Shown piece after piece: positions 9,290 through 19,247 of a stretch of 64,000 nt of DNA. Below the pieces are notes generated by a model. That model saw only the letters and a program-made list of their open reading frames with translations, ran no database searches and was not told the DNA's origin. A program made the position numbers and the translations under genes. Within the stretch, counting starts at the first letter, position 1; each line of letters opens with the position of its first letter. The stretch comes from Nostoc sp. LPT (GTDB lineage Bacteria > Cyanobacteriota > Cyanobacteriia > Cyanobacteriales > Nostocaceae): the NCBI RefSeq assembly GCF_017115165.1, contig NZ_JABXKF010000090.1, forward strand, positions 1 through 64,000, given 5' to 3'.

Positions 9290-12200
9290 TTATTGATTGA
9301 TATTACACACAGAATTATCGATACAAATTCTCAGATGTTTAGTTAATTCTTGAATATGAGGTTCAACGAAAATCGAGAAATGATCGCCAGGAACTTCAAT
9401 TACTTGAATAGGTTGACTAGAATATTTACCCCAGCCTAGTAAGGGGTCCTCAGTACTCCATTCGGGATTGTCAAAGTCATGAATAATCTCGTCCTTAGCT
9501 CGAAATAGAGTGATGGATTGAGGATAAACCTGGGGAACATAATCTCGCATAGCTTGGACATGCGCTCTGAAAAGTTTGTAATAATTGAGAAAATCTTCAA
9601 CTTCTGTATGGCTAAAGATAAAGTTTGCTTTTTTATTTACTAAATGAAATTGCTCATTTAGTGGTAAAACTCGAAGTTCCTCAAAAGGAATTGAAAAATC
9701 TATATTATTATTGGTTTTTATCGATTCTGCCATGCGGAGTAAGAATTTTGCATCGTCATCTTTTGTAGATTCAATACGTGTTTCTGGTACTATGTTATCG
9801 ATAACAACTAACAAACCTACTGTTTGACCTTGCCTTTGCAATTGCTGCGCCATTTCAAAAGCAATTACACCGCCGTAACAATGACCGCCTAAAAAATAAG
9901 GGCCATTTGGTTGTACTTGACGAATTTCTTGGAGGTAGCGAGTTGCCGTTTCCTCGACTGAAATAATTTTAGGTAGGTCTTGCTCTAGAGTATGTTCCAA
10001 GGCATAAAATGGATAGTCCTCACCAAGCCTTCTGGACAATCCAAAGTAGTTATTAATACCTCCGCCAGCGCCGTGCATACAGAAGAAAGGTATCTTGTCA
10101 CCAGAAGAGTTAATTGCTACTAAAGGAGAATTAGAACTCTCACGGGATGGCTGACTAAGAATAATCGCTAATTTTTCAATTGTTGGGTTTTCAAAAAGAG
10201 TAGATAGGGTAAGATTATGCCCAAATTTGTCCTGAACTTGAGCCATTAAGCGTACAGCTAAAAATGAGTGACCACCCAAGTCAAAGAAGTTATCTTTTAC
10301 CCCGATAGGGTTAGTATTTAGGAGATTTTCCCAAAGTTTTACTAATGATAATTCTGTAAAATTACGAGGAGCAAGGAAGGATTGAGTAGTATTTGGTCGA
10401 ATAACTTCATCAGTTGTCAAAAAGCGCTTATCTACTTTCCCATTAGGTGTCAGTGGGAGCGCATCCAGTACAACGAAACTAGACGGTAGCATGTAATTAG
10501 GCAATTTCTGTTGCAAATCTGGCAAGATTTCTACAGCTATATCCTGTTTCTTTGTGACAATATATGCAATCAAACGCTGATTTTCTTGAGCATCATCGCT
10601 AGCAATTACAACAGATTCTTGCACATCTGGATGTTGGGCAATAACAGTTGCAATTTCAGCCAATTCTACTCGGAATCCTCGGATTTTTACTTGTTCATCA
10701 TAGCGACCAAAATATTCAAGATTACCATCTTTGAGATATCGGACTAAATCGCCTGTTTTGTAAAGTTTAGTTCCTGGAATAAAGGGATTATCAATAAATC
10801 TTTCTTGAGTTAATTCCGGACGATGCAAATATCCCCTCGCTAATCCGTCACCACCAATATAAAATTCACCAATAACTCCTACAGGTGTTGGTTGTAAATT
10901 GCGATTCAAAACATAAACCTGAGTATTATCGATAGGACGACCGATGGAGATACTGCTTGCTTGTTCTGGCAATAAACTGGTGTCATAATAAGTGGCGTTA
11001 GCGGAAGTTTCCGATGAGCCGTAAAGGTTAATTAGTTTGGCAAATGGTATCAATTCTTGAAAAGTTTGAGCTAACTTAACAGATAGTGCTTCCCCGCTAG
11101 TTATCCATAATTTCAGTTGCAATAATTTCTTGGTTAGATGACTGTAATTATCTAGAAGTAAGCGCAGTAGTGAAGGTACAAGTATAATACGGGTAATTTT
11201 GTGATGTGCTAAAGCTTCTATAAATAGCTGCGGGTCTAGTAGAGTTTCATTCTTGATAATTACTGTCGGAATTCCTTTAAGTAAAGGAGCAAAAATTTCC
11301 CACACAGAATCTACAAAGCTAATAGCTGTTTTCTGACAACAAACTTCTCCTTGGGTAAAAGGATAGGTTTTCCATAACCAGTGTAAGCCGTTTACCGTAC
11401 CGCGATGTGTGCCAAGAACACCTTTAGGAGTTCCAGTTGAGCCAGAAGTATAGATAACATAGGCGAGATTATCAGATGAAGAGATGTTAATGGGATTTTC
11501 AGAACTTTCTTCAGCAATTTCCTTTTTGTGGATATCCAAGCAAACGGTTTTAGCTGAAGATAATGAGAGTTTTTCTAATATCTTTTGTTGGCTAATTAAT
11601 ACCGATGCTTGAGAATCAGAGAGCATAAAATTTAAACGCTCAACTGGATAACTTGGGTCAAGGGGAATGTATGCACCGCCAGCTTTGAGGATAGCTAAAA
11701 TTCCCACTACCATCTCTGTAGAGCGTTCCAGACATAGAGCAACGAGAGTTTCCTTTGTTACACCCTGTTTTTGTAAATAATGTGTAAGTTGATTAACTCT
11801 ATGGTTAAGTTGACGATAAGTCAGTTCCTCAGACTGGCTAATTAATGCTAAAGAGTCAGGTGTTAGTTCAACTTGCTGCTCAAATAATTGATGGAGAGAT
11901 GCATCTTGAGGATAATCTGCACGAGTTTGATTAAACTTAAATAATAGTTGCTCTTGCTCAGAAGTAGTTAGTAACGATAACTGACTAAGGCGTTGCTCTG
12001 GATTAGTAACGATCTTTTCTAATAAAGTCTGGAAGTTGTTGATAAATTGGGTAATCGTTGTTGAATCAAAAATATCTGTATTGTACTCCAAATACCCTGT
12101 TAATCCCTCTTGGGATTCAGACATCGATAGGAAAATATCTAATTGAGCTGTACCGCTATCAAACTCTAAAGTACGCAAGGTTAAACCAGAAACTTCCTGC

Positions 12201-13387
12201 ACAGACACTGGACTGTTTTGCAGGACAAACATGACTTCATAAAGTGGATTTCGACTTAAGTCTCGTTCGGGTTGCAATTCTTCTACAAGCATCTCGAAAG
12301 GTAAATCTTGATGTGCATAAGCATCAAGAGTCACCTCACGTACTCGATGTAGAAGTTGGCGAAAGCTAGGATTTGCACTGAGATTATTACGTAACACCAA
12401 AGTGTTAACAAATAAACCCAACATTCCTTCTAATTCGGCTCGGTTTCGGTTGGCAATTGGAGAACCAATTAAGATGTCTTCTTGGTCTGTGTAGCGATAT
12501 AATAATATGTTAAATGCCGCCAGCAAACTCATAAATAAAGTAGCGTCTGCTTGCTGGCTTAATTGTCTCAATGCATCAGTCAGAGCTTTCGAGAATGTAA
12601 AGTATTGCTTGGCACCAGTGAAAGTAGTAACATTAGGTCGCGGACGGTCTGTGGGTAATTGTAGTACAGGTAACTCACCCTTGAGTTGTTGCTTCCAATA
12701 ATTTAATTGGGTTGCGAGGAATTCACCTTGGATGCGATCGCGTTGCCAAATGGTAAAATCTGCATACTGAATGGGGAGTTCGGGTAAGGGGGAAGGTTGA
12801 TTTGAAAAGAAAGCAGCGTATAGCGTTGACAGCTCGCGCAGGAACACACCACAAGACCATCCATCTGTGATAATGTGGTGCATCGTCACAAGCAAAATGT
12901 GTTCTTCTTCACTCAAGCGAAGTAAAGTTGCTCTGACTAAAAGTCCTTTACCTAAATTAAAAGGTTTTTTCGCTGACTCTGCTACAAGTTGTTTAACCTC
13001 AGACTCCCAATCTTTACCAGACAAATGCTCAAGATTAATAATGGGTAAATCCCAAGTTAATTGGGGTGCAATCTCCTGTACTGGCTCTCCATTTACAACG
13101 GGAAAAGTTGTGCGCCAAACTTCATAACGCTTGAGAATTTCATTCAGAGTTTGCTGAAGTACTGTAATATTCAGCTTTCCTTTGATATGAAAAGCGATGG
13201 GAATATTGTAGAAGGAACTGCCGTGATAAAGTTGGTCAATAAACCATAGTCTTTGTTGGGAGAAAGATAAGGGAATGTTCTCAGAAATTTGACGTTTGGG
13301 AATAGTATCAGCTTTAAATTTTCCTCCCTTCCATTTTTCTAGAAGAGCTTTTTTCGCAGGTGATAAATTAGAGTGTTGTTTATTCAT
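9290..13387 (-). CDS. NRPS, C-A-PCP-TE; A code read as VDWIISLANK (beta-Ala-like); terminal thioesterase with Cys nucleophile
   Basis: C: HHIITDGWS. A: YVIYTSGSTGTPKG, FVDSVWEIF, NLYGSSE. PCP: DNFFDLGGHSF. TE: GGHCYGGVIAFEMA and C-terminal PGDHFS. Confidence 0.95.
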   Translation of the reverse strand: MNKQHSNLSPAKKALLEKWKGGKFKADTIPKRQISENIPLSFSQQRLWFIDQLYHGSSFYNIPIAFHIKGKLNITVLQQTLNEILKRYEVWRTTFPVVNGEPVQEIAPQLTWDLPIINLEHLSGKDWESEVKQLVAESAKKPFNLGKGLLVRATLLRLSEEEHILLVTMHHIITDGWSCGVFLRELSTLYAAFFSNQPSPLPELPIQYADFTIWQRDRIQGEFLATQLNYWKQQLKGELPVLQLPTDRPRPNVTTFTGAKQYFTFSKALTDALRQLSQQADATLFMSLLAAFNILLYRYTDQEDILIGSPIANRNRAELEGMLGLFVNTLVLRNNLSANPSFRQLLHRVREVTLDAYAHQDLPFEMLVEELQPERDLSRNPLYEVMFVLQNSPVSVQEVSGLTLRTLEFDSGTAQLDIFLSMSESQEGLTGYLEYNTDIFDSTTITQFINNFQTLLEKIVTNPEQRLSQLSLLTTSEQEQLLFKFNQTRADYPQDASLHQLFEQQVELTPDSLALISQSEELTYRQLNHRVNQLTHYLQKQGVTKETLVALCLERSTEMVVGILAILKAGGAYIPLDPSYPVERLNFMLSDSQASVLISQQKILEKLSLSSAKTVCLDIHKKEIAEESSENPINISSSDNLAYVIYTSGSTGTPKGVLGTHRGTVNGLHWLWKTYPFTQGEVCCQKTAISFVDSVWEIFAPLLKGIPTVIIKNETLLDPQLFIEALAHHKITRIILVPSLLRLLLDNYSHLTKKLLQLKLWITSGEALSVKLAQTFQELIPFAKLINLYGSSETSANATYYDTSLLPEQASSISIGRPIDNTQVYVLNRNLQPTPVGVIGEFYIGGDGLARGYLHRPELTQERFIDNPFIPGTKLYKTGDLVRYLKDGNLEYFGRYDEQVKIRGFRVELAEIATVIAQHPDVQESVVIASDDAQENQRLIAYIVTKKQDIAVEILPDLQQKLPNYMLPSSFVVLDALPLTPNGKVDKRFLTTDEVIRPNTTQSFLAPRNFTELSLVKLWENLLNTNPIGVKDNFFDLGGHSFLAVRLMAQVQDKFGHNLTLSTLFENPTIEKLAIILSQPSRESSNSPLVAINSSGDKIPFFCMHGAGGGINNYFGLSRRLGEDYPFYALEHTLEQDLPKIISVEETATRYLQEIRQVQPNGPYFLGGHCYGGVIAFEMAQQLQRQGQTVGLLVVIDNIVPETRIESTKDDDAKFLLRMAESIKTNNNIDFSIPFEELRVLPLNEQFHLVNKKANFIFSHTEVEDFLNYYKLFRAHVQAMRDYVPQVYPQSITLFRAKDEIIHDFDNPEWSTEDPLLGWGKYSSQPIQVIEVPGDHFSIFVEPHIQELTKHLRICIDNSVCNINQ

Positions 13388-13510
13388 TGTTAAAAGTTAT
13401 CTGAAGACTCACTAACTGCAACTTTTACTTTTTTAGCTAGATAATTCTAAATAATAATTGAAGTGCCGTAACCTCATTTCTCAATAAGTAACTTCCGCGA
13501 ATTGATTAAC

Positions 13511-13603
13511 AGGACTTACGCACAGGTAACGGAAAATCGAACCACAGAGGACGCAGAGGACACCGAGGAATAAGAGTTTCAGAGAGTTCTTGCGTAAGTC
13601 CTA
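13511..13603. repeat. MITE-like element with 12-bp terminal inverted repeats
   Basis: AGGACTTACGCA (13511-13522) … TGCGTAAGTCCT (13591-13602), flanked by ATTAAC direct repeats (13505-13510, 13604-13609). Confidence 0.75.
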
Positions 13604-13647
13604 ATTAACTCCGACTACAGCAAAAACTTTGTCATTTTACCATCGTA

Positions 13648-14415
13648 CTAGAGATGTTTACGACAAACAAAGCAAGCACTACCTGTTCCCTCTCCAAGTT
13701 CAAAATGACTAATTTCTGTGAAGCCCACATTTTCTAAAGCTAACTGAACATCTGTTAATAAGTGATCTTTTCTTAGCCAAGTAGTGTCTGAACGCTTCCA
13801 AGTTTTGTCTACCAATTCAAACCCAGTGACTTTGATTTCCCACATCCTTTCTTCCGGTTTGTAGTAGAATAACTCAAGAAAAGCGCATTCATCATTGACA
13901 TAGATATGATTAAAATATCTTTCTTCAGCAAGCTTATGCATCAATTCTATTAACGTTATCGTGAACACGAACAGACCATTGTCCTGTAGTGCTGCATATG
14001 CGTTTCGGAAGACGGTTGTCAAGTCTTCATTGTTTAGGATGAAAAGTAAAAGATCCATTGAAACAATAGCATTGAAGGTGGATGGCAACTCTAAGTTGCG
14101 TATATCACCAAAAATAAATTCACTTTCAGGTGCGTTTGTTCGGGCATAGCGCAATAGTCCTTCAGAAGCATCAAGCCCAGTCATTTGATACCCTTTAAGG
14201 TGAAGCTGTTGCACTAAATCTCCACAACCGCAACCAAGGTCGAGAATACGCGCTTCTTTAGAAAGATATGGAAACAGTATTTGCTCTAAACAAGGTATTA
14301 CATCCTCCACTATAAATTGACTTTTATTTTTGAATTCGTTCTGTAAGCGAGCAATCGGATCATAATTTGGAGGATTGCTGGTTAAAGACATAAGAGGATT
14401 ACTTGCTAAAGACAT
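13648..14415 (-). CDS. Class I SAM-dependent methyltransferase
   Basis: ARILDLGCGCGDLVQQL … TGLDASEGLLRYAR … FGDIRNLELP. Confidence 0.9.
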   Translation of the reverse strand: MSLASNPLMSLTSNPPNYDPIARLQNEFKNKSQFIVEDVIPCLEQILFPYLSKEARILDLGCGCGDLVQQLHLKGYQMTGLDASEGLLRYARTNAPESEFIFGDIRNLELPSTFNAIVSMDLLLFILNNEDLTTVFRNAYAALQDNGLFVFTITLIELMHKLAEERYFNHIYVNDECAFLELFYYKPEERMWEIKVTGFELVDKTWKRSDTTWLRKDHLLTDVQLALENVGFTEISHFELGEGTGSACFVCRKHL

Positions 14416-14556
14416 AAACTGTTTTTCCTGTTTCTAAGTAAAGGTTTCAAATCAATTCATTTGGGAAAGTGAGAAGAAAAGCAATGTTTTTTATCCCGCT
14501 TATAACTCGTATACAAGCTCATAAGAATTCGAGGAGTGCCTTGCCTTTTAAAGTCT

Positions 14557-17500
14557 CTAGAGCTCAATATCTGCACGATTAGCCAAAAGCAGTTCTACCT
14601 CTTCCTCAGATAACTCTTCAATTTTTTCCAACAGAAGTTGCTCAATCATTTCTGCCTGTTTGACTGGTATCATTGCTTCCAATAAAAGGTCGCGCAGTGG
14701 TAGCTCTACAGGAAATCTTCCTCGCAATCGAGAAACTAGTTGAGTTGCAATGAGGGAGTCTCCTCCTAACTCATAGAAGTTGTCGTAAATACCAATTTCT
14801 GCAATTCCAAGTACCTCTTGCCATATTTCCGTAATTTGTTTTTCCAACTCATTTGTCGAAGCAACATAGGAATTACTAAGGTTAGGTCTGGAGTAGCGCG
14901 AGGATGAGTCTATTTGAGAAGAAGATTTTGAATCTGGTAGAGAGTCGAGGTCAAATGTGCGCTCGCACCTAGCTTTGAGATCTACTGTCGAAACAACAAC
15001 CTGAGTTCCTTTATCTAGAGAAAATATTCGTTTAAATACTTCTACAATTTCTACTGGAGTAATGGCTAATTCCACCCCAGATACTTGTTCCAGTGCTTTT
15101 TGTTCTTGGGTCGTATTGATCTGTAATTTGTCCCAATTTAGAGTGTACCACGGTAAAGAATGAGTTCGGTTGTGTCGGTTAGTAAAGGTATCTATGAAAT
15201 GATTCGCTGCTGAATATAAACCTAACCCAAATCCTCCTAAAATGGAAGACAAAGAAGAAAAAACGACACAAAAATCTAATTTTATATTCTGTAAGATTTG
15301 TTCTAATAGAGTAATCTGATCATGTTGGGAGTAAAATAGGTTTTCCAATTCTATATTACCAATTTCTGGAATCGAACTAAATATATTTTCACGCTTGATT
15401 CCAGTCGAATAGATAACCCCATGAATTTGACCAATATTCTCAGGTGCAAGACTGTGGTGGATTTGTTCATAATTAGTTATATCTGAACGCACCACCAAAA
15501 CTTTTGCACCTAATTCCTCTAATGCTAGTAATTTTTGGATTTTGCAACTCACTTCATCTTCTGGAGTGTGAGCTTCGAGCCATTGCGAGAAATCATCCTT
15601 TTCTGGAAAATCTAAATCCTCGATAAATATGAGTTGTGCTTGTAGAGATTTTGCTAAATATTCTGCAAGCACAACTTCAATACTTTCTAATCCACTAGGA
15701 AACAGGTAAACACCCTGTTTTCTTAACGGTGTTTTTTCTTCAACTACTGACTCTAAGCAAACTGGTTCAAATGTTTGTACCCAACGGTAGAAATCACGAT
15801 AAGCAACAATCAAGTCTGAGGATAGAGCCATGAACTCGCTTAAAAGTTGGTCAATAATATTACTGTTATAATTTCCCTCTCTATCCTCAGATCCTTGGCG
15901 ATTTGTTAAGGCAACATCAATACACCGACAGGTAATATTAGGATATTCTTGAGGAATAACTTTACATAAACCTAATATTGTTGCTTTTTCTGGGTCTAGT
16001 TTTTCATTACCATTGACCTCTTGAATGTTGTTCGATATAACCCAAAGTTGTAAGCGATTTTCCGTAAGAGTGCGATCGCTATTTTTGAGTTTACTAAGGC
16101 TCTGCGTTAAAAACAGCAGACTGTTGAATTCTAAATATTTTCTAGATTGACGATTTTCTGGTTTGTTGATGCTCCATAAATAAGCAATATTTTGGGGAAG
16201 TTTACCGAATAAAATTAATTTTTGAAACAAAGCATCATAGTCTTCGCATCTATATGGATTAATTGTATATACACCATCACTTAGTTTACTAAACTGCTCT
16301 CCCTGCTTAACCGTAATGATATTTTTACCTTGATTGCTCAACGCATTAATTAATTTTTCACCAACTCCCAAGTCATCAATAAAAAATAGCCACTCGTTTT
16401 GTGTAGATTCTATTTGAGCAGAGGATGAATTAGGCAGCAAAGAGCGTTTCCATGAAGGGACATAAAACCAGTTGGCAATATCTTGTTTATTATCTAATTT
16501 TACTGACTTACTATTTAAAGAAGGCGATGGGGGTTTAGCATCAATCCAGTATCTTTGTCGCTCAAAAGGATAGGTAGGCAAAGGTAAACGATGACGCTGC
16601 TCGTGAGTATAAAATCCTGACCAGTCAATCTCGACACCAGAAAGCCACAACCGACCTAATGTCTGCAACAAAAAGTTAACATCAGATTGTTGATCTTGAA
16701 CATGGCGTAATGAAGTTAATACCTGTTGTTTAGCATTTTTATCTAAATGCTGTGTCGTAATCGTGCTTAAAGTTCGTCCCGGTCCCACCTCCAGAAAAAC
16801 ACCTTCAAACTGCTTTAACAGTAGAGATATTCCATCTGAAAATCTCACAGTTTGTCGCAAATGTTGACACCAATAATCGGGATTTGTGGCTTGTGCATCT
16901 GTAATCCAAGTACCAGTGACATTGGAAATAAAGCGAATGCGTGGTGGATTCAGTTTGACTTTTTTTACAGCCTCAATAAATGCTTCTAGTATTGGTTCCA
17001 TCATTTGTGAATGAAACGCATGAGATGTATGCAACAGCCGACATTCAATTTCTTCAGAGGATAATTGATTTTGTAGTGTAGCAACTGCCTCGTTTGTACC
17101 AGACACTACGCAGGAAGATGAACTGTTAATTGCTGCTATTTCGAGAGAATTTTTATACAACGTCTCTGATTCCAACAGCGATCGCACTTCTTTTTCTGCA
17201 AGCCTGATTGCCAGCATACTTCCTGTGGGTACTTGTTGCATTAACTCTCCCCTTTTTGCCACAATCAATAGGGCATCTTCTAGGGAAAATACACCTGCAA
17301 CAGTCGCGGCGACATATTCCCCGATGCTGTGACCGATCATCGCTTCTGGTTGTACTCTCCATGACATCAATAACTGAGCTAGGGCGTACTCTGTAACAAA
17401 TAACGCGCTTTGGGTGAGGGCTGTTTGTTGTAGTTGCTTTGCAGCAGTTTCGGTATCTTGTTCACTGGGGTAAAGTAGGGAGCGGATATCAAGACCGAGG

Positions 17501-19212
17501 TGGGGTTGCAAAATCAGAGCGCAAGTATCTACATGTTTTTTAAACGTCGGTTCTACTTCATATAGTTCCCGACCCATGTTTGCATATTGTGACCCTTGTC
17601 CTGAAAACATGAAGATGACTGGCTGTTCTCTATGCTCCTGATATGCACTAAAAACCCGTTGTTGGTCTTGTGTTTCCAGAGCAATTACAGCATCTTTAAT
17701 GTTCTGGCACACCAACATTTTGCGATGGTTAAAAGCTCTACGACCCACTTGTAGAGTATGAGCCACATTAGCTAGATTTATATCTGGATATTGTTTGAAA
17801 TAATCAACCAGATTTGTAGCCGCAGTTTCAACCGCAGAAGTAGTTTTAGCTGATAATAAGAGTAACTGCCAAGGTCTAGAGCCATCAAAATATTTAATTT
17901 CAGGAGCTTCTTCCAGAATTATATGGGCATTAGTTCCACCAAAACCTAAGGAACTAATTCCTGCTCGGCGGGGAGTATTATTAGCTTTCCACTCGGTAAG
18001 TTTCGTATTGACGTAGAAGGGACTATTTGCAAAATCAATTTCAGGATTGGGAGCTTCAAAATTTAAGCTAGGAGGTATTTGTTTATATTTCAATGCTAAA
18101 ACGGTTTTGATAAGACTCGCTACACCAGATGCTATATCTAGATGTCCGATGTTTGGTTTTACTGAACCGATGGCGCAGAAGCTATTTCTTTGTGTAAAAG
18201 CACGAAAAGCCTTGGTGAGCGCAGCAACTTCGACTGGGTCACCAGTTGCTGTTCCAGTTCCATGAGTCTCTATATAAGAAATATCATCAGCATTAATTCC
18301 AGAATTTGCCAGAGCCTCTACAACAACTTCAGCCTGACCATTTACACTAGGTGCTGTATAGCTAACTTTTAAGGAACCGTCATTATTGATTGCTGAACCT
18401 TTAATAACTGCATGAATATAATCTTTATCTGCAATAGCATCTTTTAATCTTTTTAAGATAACTATTCCAAGTCCACTGCCAAAAATAGTACCCTGTGCTT
18501 TAGCATCGAAAGCTCGACAATGACCATCAGGCGACAAAATTCCGTCTTCTTGATAGAAGTAACCTGACTTTTGTGGAACTACAATCGTCACCCCACCTGC
18601 TAAAGCAATATCACACTCTTCATCAAGTAGACTTTTGCAGGCTAAATGTACAGCAACTAATGAAGTAGAACAATAAGTTTGGATACCTACACTTGGGCCT
18701 TTTAAATTTAATTTATACGAAATATTTGTGGACAAAAAATCTTTATTCAGAGTATAGTTAGTAGAAATATTTATTAAATTAACGTTTTCATATATATTGT
18801 GAAAAAAGTAACTATTTGTACTTACACCAGCGTAAACCCCAATCAAACCTTTATAAGTTTCTGGATCATATCCAGCGTTTTCAAGAGCTGACCAGGCACA
18901 TTCCATGAAGAGGCGATTTTGGGGGTCCATTACTTCAGATTCTCTAGGGCTGCAACCAAAGAACCTAGCATCAAAATACTCAATATCTTCTAGTACAGGT
19001 GCTGCTTTAACATAATTGGGGTTGTTTATAACTTCCTCTTCCAGATTTAAATCTACTAAGTCATGATTGGAGAAAAATGAAATAGACTCAACACCATTTT
19101 GAAGATTATGCCAAAAATCATCAAGGTTTTTGGCACCAGGGAACCGACCGGACATTCCCACTATTGCTATATCTAGATTTGCTGTTTGTTCTTGTTTTAT
19201 TTGGGTGCTCAT
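14557..19212 (-). CDS. Type I modular PKS, KS-AT-KR(inactive)-ACP
   Basis: KS: YCSTSLVAVH, ETHGTGT, KPNIGHLD. AT: GHSIGEY…HAFH (malonyl type). KR nucleotide site reads FPSGLESIE. ACP: DNFYELGGDSL. Confidence 0.95.
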   Translation of the reverse strand: MSTQIKQEQTANLDIAIVGMSGRFPGAKNLDDFWHNLQNGVESISFFSNHDLVDLNLEEEVINNPNYVKAAPVLEDIEYFDARFFGCSPRESEVMDPQNRLFMECAWSALENAGYDPETYKGLIGVYAGVSTNSYFFHNIYENVNLINISTNYTLNKDFLSTNISYKLNLKGPSVGIQTYCSTSLVAVHLACKSLLDEECDIALAGGVTIVVPQKSGYFYQEDGILSPDGHCRAFDAKAQGTIFGSGLGIVILKRLKDAIADKDYIHAVIKGSAINNDGSLKVSYTAPSVNGQAEVVVEALANSGINADDISYIETHGTGTATGDPVEVAALTKAFRAFTQRNSFCAIGSVKPNIGHLDIASGVASLIKTVLALKYKQIPPSLNFEAPNPEIDFANSPFYVNTKLTEWKANNTPRRAGISSLGFGGTNAHIILEEAPEIKYFDGSRPWQLLLLSAKTTSAVETAATNLVDYFKQYPDINLANVAHTLQVGRRAFNHRKMLVCQNIKDAVIALETQDQQRVFSAYQEHREQPVIFMFSGQGSQYANMGRELYEVEPTFKKHVDTCALILQPHLGLDIRSLLYPSEQDTETAAKQLQQTALTQSALFVTEYALAQLLMSWRVQPEAMIGHSIGEYVAATVAGVFSLEDALLIVAKRGELMQQVPTGSMLAIRLAEKEVRSLLESETLYKNSLEIAAINSSSSCVVSGTNEAVATLQNQLSSEEIECRLLHTSHAFHSQMMEPILEAFIEAVKKVKLNPPRIRFISNVTGTWITDAQATNPDYWCQHLRQTVRFSDGISLLLKQFEGVFLEVGPGRTLSTITTQHLDKNAKQQVLTSLRHVQDQQSDVNFLLQTLGRLWLSGVEIDWSGFYTHEQRHRLPLPTYPFERQRYWIDAKPPSPSLNSKSVKLDNKQDIANWFYVPSWKRSLLPNSSSAQIESTQNEWLFFIDDLGVGEKLINALSNQGKNIITVKQGEQFSKLSDGVYTINPYRCEDYDALFQKLILFGKLPQNIAYLWSINKPENRQSRKYLEFNSLLFLTQSLSKLKNSDRTLTENRLQLWVISNNIQEVNGNEKLDPEKATILGLCKVIPQEYPNITCRCIDVALTNRQGSEDREGNYNSNIIDQLLSEFMALSSDLIVAYRDFYRWVQTFEPVCLESVVEEKTPLRKQGVYLFPSGLESIEVVLAEYLAKSLQAQLIFIEDLDFPEKDDFSQWLEAHTPEDEVSCKIQKLLALEELGAKVLVVRSDITNYEQIHHSLAPENIGQIHGVIYSTGIKRENIFSSIPEIGNIELENLFYSQHDQITLLEQILQNIKLDFCVVFSSLSSILGGFGLGLYSAANHFIDTFTNRHNRTHSLPWYTLNWDKLQINTTQEQKALEQVSGVELAITPVEIVEVFKRIFSLDKGTQVVVSTVDLKARCERTFDLDSLPDSKSSSQIDSSSRYSRPNLSNSYVASTNELEKQITEIWQEVLGIAEIGIYDNFYELGGDSLIATQLVSRLRGRFPVELPLRDLLLEAMIPVKQAEMIEQLLLEKIEELSEEEVELLLANRADIEL

Positions 19213-19247
19213 AATTTACTGAACCAGATAAATTAAATTAACATTTT

